Of a stretch of 64,000 nt of DNA, positions 62,918 to 64,000 are shown piece by piece (the stretch's first letter is position 1; each line of letters begins with the position of its first letter). The stretch comes from Mucilaginibacter sp. OK098 (GTDB lineage Bacteria > Bacteroidota > Bacteroidia > Sphingobacteriales > Sphingobacteriaceae). The notes beneath the pieces are model-generated. The model was not told the DNA's origin, did not search any database, and was given only the letters and a program-made list of their open reading frames with translations. The stretch covers positions 248,504 to 312,503 of the forward strand of contig NZ_FRCM01000003.1 of assembly GCF_900142915.1 (NCBI RefSeq), read 5' to 3'. The translations under genes and the position numbers were made by a program.

Positions 62918-63103
62918 ATGACACATCACGAAGAAGAAAAAAGTTACGATTACATATATTACCTTGTTGGCTTGCTTAGCGGCCTTTTTACAGGAATTGT
63001 TATTGATACGAGCTTTATATTGATCCCTATTTTAGGAATTGTAGGCTTATTGTTTGCCGGCTTCTTCCTGAATGTTTTTGTTAGAGGTCGTGGCAAAGCC
63101 TGA
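62918..63103 (+). CDS. Small two-helix membrane protein
   Basis: The ATG at 62918 (MTHHEEEKSYDYIYYLVGLL) gives 61 residues with two hydrophobic helices (YLVGLLSGLFTGIVIDTS and FILIPILGIVGLLFAGFF). No family is recognised with certainty. It overlaps the next small gene by 14 nt and probably belongs to the symporter unit. Confidence 0.6.
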   Translation: MTHHEEEKSYDYIYYLVGLLSGLFTGIVIDTSFILIPILGIVGLLFAGFFLNVFVRGRGKA

Positions 63104-63215
63104 TCCTGAACTGCCATCATTTATACATAGCTGGAACCAGTTTTACGGCATTGTGGCCGGCTGGCTGGTTCTGTTAATTTTTGTTTTCTGGCTCATTACC
63201 ATCTTTTTTGAATGA
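63090..63215 (+). CDS. Small single-helix protein overlapping the symporter start
   Basis: GTG at 63090 opens a 41-residue frame, AKPDPELPSFIHSWNQFYG followed by one hydrophobic helix (IVAGWLVLLIFVFWLITIFF). It ends in ATGA shared with the symporter start at 63212. The Trp-rich helix and the double overlap suggest a symporter accessory subunit. It is too short for routine gene finders, and the role is inferred. Confidence 0.55.
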   Translation: MAKPDPELPSFIHSWNQFYGIVAGWLVLLIFVFWLITIFFE

Positions 63216-64000
63216 GCTTAACCGACTGGATAGTTCTTGGCGTTACACTGCTTACCATTGTAATATATGGGGTATGGAAAAGCGGCGCCAACAAAAATAT
63301 CGACCAGTATCTTATGGGCGGGCGCTCATTGCCCTGGTACCATGTTGGCCTCTCGGTAATGGCAACGCAAGCCAGCGCCATCACCTTTTTATCTGCACCG
63401 GGCCAGGCTTATTCAGACGGGATGCGCTTCGTTCAGTTTTACCTCGGGCTCCCGCTGGCCATGATAGTGCTTTGCGTAACGTTCGTGCCAATCTTCCATA
63501 AGCTTAAGGTTTACACTGCTTACGAGTTCCTGGAAAATCGGTTCGACCTTAAAACACGGGCGCTCACTTCTTTTTTATTCCTGATCCAGCGCGGCCTTTC
63601 AACTGGTATCACCATTTATGCACCATCCATAATTTTATCTACCATCCTTAATATCAATACGGTTTATACCACCCTGTTTATAGGCAGCCTCGTAATATTT
63701 TATACCGTTTATGGGGGCACTAAAGCGGTATCCTATACCCAGCTGCTGCAAATGAGCATTATATTTTTAGGGATGTTTTTTGCCGGAGCAATGGTAGTAC
63801 ACCTGTTGCCTGAGCGTGTTGGTTTTGTAAAAGCAATTAAGCTTGCCGGCAAACTGGGCCGGATGAATGTGATAGACTGGAAATTTGATCCAGGTAACCG
63901 CTATAACGTATGGAGCGGCCTTATCGGCGGTTTCTTTTTACAGCTTTCGTATTTCGGTACAGATCAAAGCCAGGTTGGGCGTTATTTAACCGGCAGTTCT
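63212..64000 (+). CDS. Sodium:solute symporter (SSS family), 3' end outside window
   Basis: The frame from ATG 63212 (MSLTDWIVLGVTLLTIVIYG) stays open to the window end, 263 codons. SSS features are DQYLMGGRSLPWYHVGLSVM, ATQASAITFLSAPGQAYSDG, YTAYEFLENRFDLKTRALTS and YGGTKAVSYTQLLQM. The likely substrate is a sugar or an amino-sugar product of the PIG-L enzyme, which is an inference from position. Downstream sequence is needed to complete it. Confidence 0.9.
   Translation, partial: MSLTDWIVLGVTLLTIVIYGVWKSGANKNIDQYLMGGRSLPWYHVGLSVMATQASAITFLSAPGQAYSDGMRFVQFYLGLPLAMIVLCVTFVPIFHKLKVYTAYEFLENRFDLKTRALTSFLFLIQRGLSTGITIYAPSIILSTILNINTVYTTLFIGSLVIFYTVYGGTKAVSYTQLLQMSIIFLGMFFAGAMVVHLLPERVGFVKAIKLAGKLGRMNVIDWKFDPGNRYNVWSGLIGGFFLQLSYFGTDQSQVGRYLTGSS

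Noticed and set aside
1..64000. CRISPR array, prophage, insertion sequence or integron
   Set aside because: No regularly spaced direct repeats, cas genes, transposase or integrase frames were found anywhere in the window.

Overview
The window looks like a chromosome segment of a soil or plant-associated Bacteroidota, most likely Sphingobacteriaceae and probably Mucilaginibacter or a close relative. The reasons are moderate GC, SusC/SusD pairs, a hybrid two-component sensor, lipoproteins with CKK-type signal cysteines, weak Shine-Dalgarno sites and TTG-N19-TAnnTTTG promoters. The genus is an inference from gene style.

Region 1 (1-43635) is a large polysaccharide utilisation locus whose enzymes fit fucosylated xyloglucan. 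In order it holds a cut-off GH5-ricin endoglucanase, a GH31 alpha-xylosidase broken by one in-frame TAG, a hybrid two-component sensor (HTCS), SusC/SusD/surface glycan-binding protein/BACON-GH5, an orphan HTCS output module, a GH3 beta-glucosidase, and a same-strand run GH42-GH97-GH39-GH42-GH2-GH2-GH29-beta-helix/PDZ. A second SusC/SusD pair closes it. GH5 would cut the backbone; SusC/D and the binding protein would capture and import oligosaccharides; GH31, GH3, GH2, GH42, GH97, GH39 and GH29 would remove xylose, glucose, galactose and fucose. A conserved ~200-bp promoter block, the candidate HTCS target, precedes SusC-1, GH3 and SusC-2, with a weaker copy before GH31.

Region 2 (43795-50349, mostly minus strand) is a fucose cassette: a Tat-type GH29 fucosidase, a mutarotase, a zinc dehydrogenase, an aldo/keto reductase of the L-fucose dehydrogenase type and a FucP-like symporter, with a divergent AraC regulator. 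The fucP promoter is a near copy (70 of 77 bases by hand alignment) of a promoter 123 bp before the GH42 operon, about 29 kb away. Both carry AGTC-type direct repeats 21 bp apart, so the AraC regulator probably controls both units.

Region 3 (50350-52130) is decayed accessory DNA: two GC-rich hairpins, a frameshifted esterase and an AraC fragment, next to tRNA-Asp.

Region 4 (52331-64000) is more ordinary: a DUF2306 membrane protein and a WG/YARHG lipoprotein, an autoregulated TetR-TolC-HlyD-DHA2 efflux operon, then a PIG-L deacetylase, two small membrane proteins and the start of a sodium:solute symporter.
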